DNA of 64,000 bases, from positions 1 through 64,000 of the forward strand of contig DASVPO010000029.1 in the NCBI GenBank assembly GCA_036382855.1, given 5' to 3'. Each line of letters begins with the position of its first letter. Within the stretch, counting starts at the first letter, position 1. The stretch comes from DASVTR01 sp036382855. GTDB lineage: Bacteria; Acidobacteriota; Blastocatellia; Pyrinomonadales; Pyrinomonadaceae. The position numbers were made by a program, and so were the translations under genes. Under the pieces are notes generated by a model. It had not been told where the DNA came from. It was given only the letters and a program-made list of their open reading frames with translations, and did no database searches. Positions 17,980 through 24,880 of the stretch are shown piece by piece.

Positions 17980-18984
17980 ATGACTCGGAGAGACCTGTTG
18001 AAGTTGGCCGTTCTTTTCTCCGTTGCCGTGGTCGCCGCGTCAGGCTTCATGTCGTCTGCGGTCAGAGCGCAGTCTCATAGTGCGGCAGTCAATCGCGAGC
18101 CTGAGAGGGCGGAGGATTATCACAGGCTCGGCATGATTGACGCCGATGCTGGCAGGTATGATGAGGCCGTCAAAAATCTAAGGCGGGCCACGTCTATACA
18201 GCCTGATTACGCTCTGGCCTACAACGACCTGGGCTACGTTTACTACAAATCCGGCCAGCACGAGCAAGCTCTCAAAGCCTACGGGGAAGCCATTCGTCTA
18301 AGAAGCGATTACGCGCTTGCCTACAATAATCTCGGCATGGCCTACAGCGCTCTGGGCCGTTACATGGAAGCTATCAGTGCTCTCAAGAAAGCCGTCAGCC
18401 TCAGGCAAGACTACGCCGCGGCCCATCACAATCTGGGAGCCACTTACTTCAAGGCCGGACACAGCAAAGAAGCTGTCGCCGCTCTCAAGCAGTCAACCCT
18501 CTTGAGGGCCAACTACGCAGTCGCGCATTACGACCTAGGCGTCGCCTACTCGGATTTAGGCGACTACGGAGAGGCAGTTATATCTTTTCAGAAAGCTATC
18601 TCGCTTCAGCCCGACATGTCGCTGGCATACAGGGGTCTGGGTTTGGCCTACCACAAACTCGGCAGAGCCTCGGATGCCATCGCGGCCTACGAGCAGGCAA
18701 TCAAACTCAGGGAAGATGACGCGGAAGCTCTTAATAATTTAGGTGTTGCATACGCCAGCACGGGAATGTTTAGAGAGGCCGTCAAAGCTTACGAGCGGGC
18801 CATCCGTCTCGACGCGCAGTATGGCGCGGCTTATTACAATCTCGGATTAGCTTATTTGAGTCTCAACAAGAGAGACGATGCAATCAAGCAATACGTCTTG
18901 CTCAAGGCCGCTCACCCGAATTTCGCGGGCGAGCTTTATCGTCTTATCTACAGGGATAAACTTCTCGTCGTCACCCGTAAGTGA
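17980..18984 (+). CDS. Exported TPR-repeat protein
   Basis: A 334-residue protein. The N-terminus has a twin-arginine-like signal (TRRDLLKLAVLF, ending VRAQ near residue 31). The rest is eight or nine consecutive 34-residue TPR units, with the usual A-x-x-x-LG/NLG-x-x-Y pattern (for example YNDLGYVYYKSGQHEQALKAY). TPR arrays bind other proteins. Its promoter carries a BlaI-type operator almost identical to the one before the blaI-like gene 170 bases downstream, so it is probably in the same regulon. The partner and any role in the signalling pathway are inferred only. Confidence 0.85.
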   Translation: MTRRDLLKLAVLFSVAVVAASGFMSSAVRAQSHSAAVNREPERAEDYHRLGMIDADAGRYDEAVKNLRRATSIQPDYALAYNDLGYVYYKSGQHEQALKAYGEAIRLRSDYALAYNNLGMAYSALGRYMEAISALKKAVSLRQDYAAAHHNLGATYFKAGHSKEAVAALKQSTLLRANYAVAHYDLGVAYSDLGDYGEAVISFQKAISLQPDMSLAYRGLGLAYHKLGRASDAIAAYEQAIKLREDDAEALNNLGVAYASTGMFREAVKAYERAIRLDAQYGAAYYNLGLAYLSLNKRDDAIKQYVLLKAAHPNFAGELYRLIYRDKLLVVTRK

Positions 18985-19087
18985 CAGCGCTTTCATAGCG
19001 CGTAAGTTCCTCTCCCGACCAGACCTCAACCTCTCAAGCTGTCGTTCTCAATAATGGCACGCTCCGCAAGCTGCGTCTGAATATTCC

Positions 19088-19143
19088 TTGACACTCTACT
19101 ACTACAGTCGTAATCTTGGCCGCAAGTGTAGTAATTGCACTTG
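19088..19143 (+). promoter_or_regulatory. Promoter with BlaI-type operators (autoregulated blaI-blaR1)
   Basis: TTGACA at 19088-19093 and TAATCT at 19111-19116 are 17 bases apart. The spacer holds TACTACA (19100-19106), and a facing TGTAGTA is at 19127-19133, giving half-sites in opposite orientation. A second dyad, CAAGTG...CACTTG, spans 19123-19143. The promoter start point implies that a translation start at 19116 is impossible and supports the TTG at 19155. Confidence 0.7.
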
Positions 19144-19154
19144 AGGAGGGAAAG

Positions 19155-19607
19155 TTGGTTAAAGAGCCGAACATCAAACTGACGAAGTTTGAGTTGGAGG
19201 TGATGAAAGCCGTCTGGGAGCTTGGCCCAGCATCCATCAGGGAGATTCAGGAAAAGCTGCCTGAGAAAAAGCGTCCCGCTTACACCACCGTTCAAACAAT
19301 CATCTACCGTCTTGAAGAGAAGGGCGCTGTGCGGCGCGTCAAGAAGATTGGCAACGCGCACATCTTCGAGGCAGCCGTCACGAAAAAGTCTGCCCACCGC
19401 AGGTTGATTAACGAGCTGCTGGATTTGTTTGGCGGCTCGGCGCGGCCACTGATGGCTCATCTGGTGGAGACCGGGAAGCTGTCTCTGGAAGACGTACGCG
19501 AGTTGGAAAGCGACCTGTTAAGGCAGCAGGATGACCAGCCTGTGAGCGGCAGTAGTAGCAGCGGCACGGGCAGCGGCGGCAGAAGGCGAACAGAGGGTCA
19601 AAGCTGA
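19155..19607 (+). CDS. blaI: BlaI/MecI/CopY family transcriptional repressor
   Basis: A 150-residue regulator with the BlaI winged helix at residues 8-75 (LTKFELEVMKAVWELGPASIREIQ, then YTTVQTIIYRLEEKG). The dimerisation region covers 80-125 (AHRRLINELLDLFGGS), as in family members that are cleaved after signalling. The C-terminus is a Ser/Gly/Arg-rich tail. A TTG at 19155 behind GAGGAGG is preferred over an upstream start inside the promoter. It is followed after 26 bases by the BlaR1-like protease gene. The likely targets are its own promoter and that of the TPR gene. Confidence 0.9.
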   Translation: MVKEPNIKLTKFELEVMKAVWELGPASIREIQEKLPEKKRPAYTTVQTIIYRLEEKGAVRRVKKIGNAHIFEAAVTKKSAHRRLINELLDLFGGSARPLMAHLVETGKLSLEDVRELESDLLRQQDDQPVSGSSSSGTGSGGRRRTEGQS

Positions 19608-19633
19608 AGTGCCGTTGAAAGGAGCGGCAAACC

Positions 19634-21622
19634 ATGACTTTCTACGAGCGAGCGGTGGAATGGTCAAGCTGGTGCTGGCCTCTGCTTGTCAATCATCTTT
19701 GGCAGGCGACCCTCTTTTCCCTGTTGATAATAATCGTCTACGTGCCGCTCAGAGGAGCGCCTGCGCGTGTGCGCCATTCGCTGCTGCTCATCGCCTTAAT
19801 AAAGTTTGCGCTGCCGGCTGCCGCAGTCGCTTCGCTCATCAGCAGGGCAGGATTCGACATCGCTTCCGTCTTCGCCGCGGAGAGCGGCAGCACATCGAGC
19901 GGGCTGGCAATCTCTCCGCTTTTGTCGCCGGTGGCAAGCCCGCCCGTCATTCTACAGGCCATAGAGACTGCGCCGCCCGCGGCTACTACACAAACAACTT
20001 CCATCGCCTACATGCTGGTCGTGCAGGAGAGCGACTACCTCTTCGTCGCGCTGACTCTCTGCTGGACCATCGGCTGCGCGTTGCTGCTCTGTTCATGGCT
20101 GAGAAGAAGAAGCCAACTGTCGGCGGCGATAAACGCGGGCAAAATACTGACGAGCGGCAGGGAGACAGAAATCCTTGAGCGTGTACGCTCATGGCTTGGG
20201 CTGCGCCGGAAGGTGACGCTCGTCGTCTCATCGAAGATTACTGAGCCGGGCGTGTGGCGCGTCTTCAGGCCAATCGTGGTGCTGCCCGGAGGCGTGCCCG
20301 AACTACTCGACGACGACGAACTGGAAGCAGTGATGCTGCATGAGATGGTGCACGTCGAGCGCTGGGATAATTTAGTCGGGATTCTACAGAGAATCGTCTG
20401 TTGTGTGCTCTGGTTTCACCCGCTCGTGTGGCTTCTGGACAGATGGCTCGTGGCCGAGCGAGAGCAGTCGTGCGACGATGCGGTAATACGATTGAGCGGA
20501 GCGTCGGAGATTTACGCCGCCAGCATCACGAAGGTTTGCCGTTACAGCATCGGCTGGCAGATGAGCGGACTATCAAGCGCCGTCGGCTCAAATTTGAAGC
20601 GACGAATCAAACGCATCGTTGCTGCCGACGTAAAACGCAGCCCGTCTCTTGCACACCGCATCATCGTCTGCGCGATGAGCGTAGCCGTCGTCCTCTTTTC
20701 GGCTGCGGCCGGTCTGATGCACGCGAGAAGTATAACTGCCGCGTGGGCGAGCAATGACACGGCCGCCATAGTTGACCCTCGTTTTGAGTTAACGACCTAT
20801 GGTTTTGAAGTTCAGGGTAATCAATCTCACGTCGCCGTGTTGAATCCTCCGCAGCCTACGCTTCAGGAGGAGACGCGCGGGCCATCGGAGCAGTTAATTA
20901 ATCTGCCGGGCGTGCAGGTTGAAGTTAGAAGCCCGCCCACGGAGGCGCAGGCCAGCAACCTGAATAACAATACATCTGCGAATCAGCCCGCGGCTGATAT
21001 TCAACCGCCGCAGCCGGAGCAGGAAGCGCAGAAGCAAGCCCCACCGGCCGCGATTATTCCTGCGTCTATGACTACTCGCGCTGATATGCGCAAGTTCATA
21101 GGACGTTACGAGGTTGATCCTTCGAGGGCGGAAAACTTCGTCCTCGATATCACGCTGGAAAACGGCGAACTGTGGCTCAAGCCGTCTCACGCTGCCAAGC
21201 GCAAGCTTCTGCAAACGTCGGAGACAAATTTCACAGACGTTTATTCGGATTTCCGTGTGACCTTCATTCAGGGCGAGAAGGGCAGAATCATCGGCATGAG
21301 GCTCGATTCGTGGGGCAGCGATAACGTCACGGCGCGAAGGCTGATGCTGCCGCAGCCGAGCCGTCATGGCAACACGACCTTCAGGCTCAGGGGCTACCCG
21401 AACGCCAGAATCGTCGCCCTCGCAGGAAGCTTCAACAACTGGAATCAGTCGCAGTTGCTCTTCGCCAGAGAGGGCGATGAATGGGTTTGCCGTGTCAACC
21501 TTCCGCCCGGCAAGCATCAATACAAATTTATCATTGACGGCAACTGGATTACGGATCCCGGCAACCGCAAGATAGTTGCCGACGGACGAGGAAACATGAA
21601 CTCGCTGCTGGCGGCAGAGTGA
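19634..21622 (+). CDS. BlaR1-like M56 metallopeptidase with DUF3471-like and CBM48-type C-terminus
   Basis: A 662-residue membrane sensor protease. The N-terminal part has several transmembrane helices and the M56 zinc site LHEMVHVERWDN (HExxH near residue 235); a fourth helix lies near 350. In classical BlaR1 a penicillin-binding sensor domain follows. Here the outside part instead holds a Pro/Gln-rich linker, a DUF3471-like segment (about 478-570, MRKFIGRYEVDPSRAENFVL) and an AMPK/CBM48-like domain (about 576-660, VALAGSFNNWNQS...LPPGKHQYKFIIDG). The same pair of domains ends the serine hydrolase at 36519-38177. So the sensor probably recognises a glycan or cell-wall ligand rather than a beta-lactam. 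The ligand is inferred, not shown. Confidence 0.85.
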   Translation: MTFYERAVEWSSWCWPLLVNHLWQATLFSLLIIIVYVPLRGAPARVRHSLLLIALIKFALPAAAVASLISRAGFDIASVFAAESGSTSSGLAISPLLSPVASPPVILQAIETAPPAATTQTTSIAYMLVVQESDYLFVALTLCWTIGCALLLCSWLRRRSQLSAAINAGKILTSGRETEILERVRSWLGLRRKVTLVVSSKITEPGVWRVFRPIVVLPGGVPELLDDDELEAVMLHEMVHVERWDNLVGILQRIVCCVLWFHPLVWLLDRWLVAEREQSCDDAVIRLSGASEIYAASITKVCRYSIGWQMSGLSSAVGSNLKRRIKRIVAADVKRSPSLAHRIIVCAMSVAVVLFSAAAGLMHARSITAAWASNDTAAIVDPRFELTTYGFEVQGNQSHVAVLNPPQPTLQEETRGPSEQLINLPGVQVEVRSPPTEAQASNLNNNTSANQPAADIQPPQPEQEAQKQAPPAAIIPASMTTRADMRKFIGRYEVDPSRAENFVLDITLENGELWLKPSHAAKRKLLQTSETNFTDVYSDFRVTFIQGEKGRIIGMRLDSWGSDNVTARRLMLPQPSRHGNTTFRLRGYPNARIVALAGSFNNWNQSQLLFAREGDEWVCRVNLPPGKHQYKFIIDGNWITDPGNRKIVADGRGNMNSLLAAE

Positions 21623-21668
21623 TGCGAAAGAATCTCACCTCTTAAAAAGAGCGGACGCGTGCGTCAAA

Positions 21669-22142
21669 CTACTTCCTGTCAGGCTTCAGTTCCCACAGGA
21701 CATTGACGATGACCCAGCGGCCGTTAGACTTCGCCATGTGAAGGTAGTCTATCCAGTCGCCTGCGACTATCTTGACGCTCGCCGCCCGCTCGAAGACATC
21801 CAGAATAGTGACATCCTTCTGCTGTTTCTCCCTGGGCGTTTTAGTTCCGCCGCCGGCCCGCGTTCCCTGCACCAGAGTCATCGCGCTCATCTGGCTTAAA
21901 CGGCTTCTTCCCGTCTGCGGGTTTGTCTCGACAATCCTCTTTGCAAGCTCTGGATGAAGGGCACGCTCCATGCGCTCGGCGTTTCCTTCGTACCAGCCTT
22001 CTATGTAATCGAGAGCGGTCTGCTTGATGGCCGCAGCGTCCGTTGGCGACGCGGACGCCGACGAGTTTTGCGCGCGAGCGACTGCTGAGCCAAGCATCAA
22101 CGCCAATAGCGCCAGCACGACTGCGAAAACATTTCTTCTCAT
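21669..22142 (-). CDS. Secreted NTF2-like (lumazine-binding type) protein
   Basis: A 157-residue exported protein: a signal peptide (VVLALLALMLGSAVARAQ), then an NTF2-like fold starting AAIKQTALDYIEGWYEGNAERMERALHPELAKR and ending in WIDYLHMAKSNGRWVIVNVLWELKP. This pattern matches putative lumazine-binding proteins. They are usually small ligand-binding proteins without known activity. AAAGGAG precedes the ATG. It lies behind a second NTF2-like gene on the same strand, and is convergent with the BlaR1-like gene. Confidence 0.75.
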   Translation of the reverse strand: MRRNVFAVVLALLALMLGSAVARAQNSSASASPTDAAAIKQTALDYIEGWYEGNAERMERALHPELAKRIVETNPQTGRSRLSQMSAMTLVQGTRAGGGTKTPREKQQKDVTILDVFERAASVKIVAGDWIDYLHMAKSNGRWVIVNVLWELKPDRK

Positions 22143-22188
22143 TAGCGACTCCTTTGAATTTACGGATCAACGACTTTTCAGGCAACCA

Positions 22189-22701
22189 TCAATTGTAAAT
22201 GTCAACGTAAATCCTGTACGCGCCGTCGGACTGTCGTTTCCAGAGGACGACGAAATCGCAGGCGTAGGTTTGGTCAGCGCCGTTACGAGTGGTCGTGAGC
22301 GTAGACTTTCCGATTTGCCAGACGCTCTCTTTGTCGCCGCCGAGTTCTACGACTTCGAGTTTCCAATCCTTCGCGTCCCTGATGCTCGTCCAGTACTGGT
22401 CAATGGCGGCGCGGCCCTGAATCTTCTTGCCGCGATAGGAGAAGATTGTCGCATCGTCCGCGTAGAAGGCCGCGACGCCGCGTAAATCGCCGCGCTTGAA
22501 GGCTTCGACCATCTGCCTGTTAGCGGCAACTATCTTCTCCTGCACGTCCGCGGGCGGCGCAGTCTTATCCTTCAGGGACAACGGAGAAACAGCGGCCGCG
22601 TTCGCCTGCGACGCCGCGGGCGCTCTGTTTTGAGCGACGGCGCTGTAGCTATATGTCGCGATGAAGAGTAGAAGCAGCAGTTGAGTTTTCCTTAAACGCA
22701 T
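22189..22701 (-). CDS. Secreted SnoaL/DUF4440-like NTF2 protein
   Basis: A 170-residue exported protein with a signal peptide (LLLLLFIATYSYSAVAQ). The body is NTF2-like of the DUF4440/SgcJ type: IVAANRQMVEAFKRGDLRGVAAFYADDATIFSYRG, GRAAIDQYWTSI and a final TYACDFVVLWKRQSDGAYRI. The ATG at 22701 is used; a TTG one codon upstream is possible. It is the first of two NTF2-like genes on the minus strand. The function is unknown. Confidence 0.72.
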   Translation of the reverse strand: MRLRKTQLLLLLFIATYSYSAVAQNRAPAASQANAAAVSPLSLKDKTAPPADVQEKIVAANRQMVEAFKRGDLRGVAAFYADDATIFSYRGKKIQGRAAIDQYWTSIRDAKDWKLEVVELGGDKESVWQIGKSTLTTTRNGADQTYACDFVVLWKRQSDGAYRIYVDIYN

Positions 22702-22852
22702 CAAATGTCACCGGCTTTCTCAAAACGGAAGTTGATTCGGACAGTAGATGATTATGGCCGCAAACGGCATGAGCGCAAGCGATTTGTGACGGGCGGTTGC
22801 TTTCGCGGGAAAAGCGGTCAGATGAGGATGAAAGGCTGCAAAGTCTTCCGGC

Positions 22853-23635
22853 TCAGGATTTCAAAAGTGCATCCAGATTCTTACGGTAACGACGGCTTGA
22901 ACTAAGCCGCGTGCCGTCTTGCAGGATGACGACATACTCGCCGTTGAAAAGAGGCTGCAACTCTTTAATACGCTCGATGCTGACAAGCGTTGAACGACGA
23001 AGACGCAGGAATTTTGTTGGGTCAAGTTTTCTTTCAATGCCGTCCATCGTCTCGCGCAGCAGGTGCGATTCGCGCCCCGCGTGGAGTTGAACGTAGTTGC
23101 CCTGCGCTTCAATCCAATCAATCTCGCCGGCGCTCAAAAAGATGATGCGGCCAGACTCCTTGATAGGAATGCGTTCAAGTATGCGCGCTGGTTCGTCCTC
23201 GCGGCTTTCAGGCTTCAGGCTATCGAGCAGCGCGCCCAGACGACGGTTGAGGTCGTCTCTATCGGGTTGCAGGATCTGGCGGCGCGCACGCGCGAGCGTC
23301 TTCTGGAATCGTTCGCGCTCGAAGGGTTTGAGTAGATAATCGAGTGCGCCCGCCTCGAAGGCGCGGATCGCGTGCTCGTCGTAAGCTGTGACGAAGACAA
23401 TGGCCGGAAGGTGCTCATTGCCTAACGCCTCTACGACGCCGAAGCCGTCGAGCAGAGGCATCTGCACGTCCAGAAAAACAAGGTCGGGCTGCTGCTCTCT
23501 GATGGCAAGCAGGGCCGCGCGCCCGTCGCCGCATTCGCCTATTATCTCAACGTCTTTTTCTCCACGCAGGGAGAGGCGAATGCCGCGTCGCGCGATAGGC
23601 TCGTCGTCAACTATCAAGGCGCGAATCTTTAACAC
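22853..23635 (-). CDS. LytTR-type response regulator
   Basis: A 260-residue two-component regulator. The receiver domain (1-125) has the Asp-Asp pair in VDDEPIARRG, the phospho-acceptor Asp in LVFLDVQMP and the Lys in YLLKPFERERF. The C-terminal LytTR DNA-binding domain starts near residue 155 and has the features FLSAGEIDWIEAQGNYVQLH, FLRLRRSTLVSIERIKEL and a final GTRLSSSRRY. It binds DNA as a dimer at direct repeats upstream of target genes. Its GTG start overlaps the kinase gene by seven bases, with GGGGAG upstream. Likely targets are not known. Confidence 0.92.
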   Translation of the reverse strand: MLKIRALIVDDEPIARRGIRLSLRGEKDVEIIGECGDGRAALLAIREQQPDLVFLDVQMPLLDGFGVVEALGNEHLPAIVFVTAYDEHAIRAFEAGALDYLLKPFERERFQKTLARARRQILQPDRDDLNRRLGALLDSLKPESREDEPARILERIPIKESGRIIFLSAGEIDWIEAQGNYVQLHAGRESHLLRETMDGIERKLDPTKFLRLRRSTLVSIERIKELQPLFNGEYVVILQDGTRLSSSRRYRKNLDALLKS

Positions 23636-24780
23636 CTGACTGCTCCCCTTTGGCCTCCGGCCACGGTATGAAAGGGAATCGTGACGCTCACAATAAGCCC
23701 GCCGCCCTCCGCCGGAGCGAGACGAAAATGGTGCGCGTCGCCGTAGAGTTGCTGGAGTCGTGCCTGCGTGTTGGCGAGACCGATGCCTGAAGTGTTTCGC
23801 TCTTGAGGCAGGCTGAGGCCAGCGCCGTCGTCGCGGACGCGTAGTTCGATTGTGCCGTTGTGTCGCTCGGCACTAATCTCGATTGTGCCTGCGGTGTCGG
23901 CAGTTGCGCGCGGTGCGATGCCGTGCCGGATCGCGTTTTCCACAAGGGGTTGGAGCAAGAGATTTGGCACTTGCGCGTCGAGCGTGTCGGGCGCGACCTG
24001 CCAGAGCACACGCAGGCGATCTTGAAAGCGCGTCTGTTCAATCTCAAGATAGCCGCGCAGGAATTCCAACTCCTGCTTGAGCGAGACTTCGTGTGCCTCC
24101 GTGTTTCTCAGCGCGAGGCGCAGCAACTCGCTCAAACGGACGAGCATGCGGTTTGCAGCCTCAACGTCTTCCTGCATCAAGACAGAGATGGTGTTCAAAG
24201 TGTTGAAGAGGAAATGCGGGTGCAGTTGCATTCTGAGCGCATCGAGTTGCGCCTGGGCCAACTGCGTCTCCAATTGCGAGGCTTCGAGTTCGAGTTGAGC
24301 AGTGCGACGTTCGCGCTCATGGTAGCGGCGATAATAGTCGTAGGCGTGGCTGAGGCCGACGAGCGCCCAGTAAATAATCAGGCTCGTGTGAAACTCCGCG
24401 ACGAAGAGACCGCGGAATGATTGCATCACGGAAAAGGAACGCGCTGCGTCTGCGAGCAGCAGATGATTTAACAGAACGTAGCTACCGAGTTGCAGCAACG
24501 ACACACAGATGCTCGCCAGCAGATGCACCAGCAAGCTTCTCAAGCTTCCGCGCTCGATGGGGAAACGACGCGCAAGCCAGATGACGAGAGGCGTCAGCAG
24601 CGCCCAGAGATACGCACAGAGCAGCCAGACGACGAGCGTGCGCCCCAACAAGACGGGCCTTCCGACGTAGGCGCTCTGCAAGCAGGACTGCCCTGTGAAG
24701 AAGAACGCAAACAGCGTCCAGCCGCCAAAGAGCAGCCCCCACTTGAGCGGTCGCCGTAGATTGCCGGTCTCGTCGTTCAT
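23629..24780 (-). CDS. LytS/YehU-type sensor histidine kinase
   Basis: A 383-residue membrane kinase. Four to five hydrophobic helices in the first ~160 residues are followed by a coiled linker (RRYHERERRTAQLELEASQLETQLAQAQ). The histidine-kinase domain of the LytS type has the phospho-His in LHPHFLFNTLNTI near residue 190. The ATPase has VPNLLLQPLVENAIRHG as the N box and GIGLANTQARLQQLYG near the end. No extracellular sensor domain is evident, so the membrane helices may sense directly. It overlaps the LytTR regulator gene, forming one operon. Confidence 0.92.
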   Translation of the reverse strand: MNDETGNLRRPLKWGLLFGGWTLFAFFFTGQSCLQSAYVGRPVLLGRTLVVWLLCAYLWALLTPLVIWLARRFPIERGSLRSLLVHLLASICVSLLQLGSYVLLNHLLLADAARSFSVMQSFRGLFVAEFHTSLIIYWALVGLSHAYDYYRRYHERERRTAQLELEASQLETQLAQAQLDALRMQLHPHFLFNTLNTISVLMQEDVEAANRMLVRLSELLRLALRNTEAHEVSLKQELEFLRGYLEIEQTRFQDRLRVLWQVAPDTLDAQVPNLLLQPLVENAIRHGIAPRATADTAGTIEISAERHNGTIELRVRDDGAGLSLPQERNTSGIGLANTQARLQQLYGDAHHFRLAPAEGGGLIVSVTIPFHTVAGGQRGAVRC

Positions 24781-24859
24781 ATCACTTCAGGCAAAAGCCG
24801 TATCGAAAACTACTCTGAATTGGTTGAGCCTCGCGCGCATGAGCGCACGAAACATCATA

Positions 24860-24870
24860 CATCAATGATG
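24860..24870. promoter_or_regulatory. CATCAATGATG palindrome upstream of the kinase gene
   Basis: An 11-base palindrome lies in the 100-base gap upstream of the LytS-type gene, flanked by further CATCA/ATGATG units. It is a candidate operator; no protein can be assigned. Confidence 0.3.
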
Positions 24871-24880
24871 CTCATCAATC

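Noticed and set aside
19116..19154. Longer start of the BlaI-like gene
   Set aside because: The proposed start overlaps the -10 element, so it would lie before the transcript begins; TTG at 19155 has GAGGAGG.
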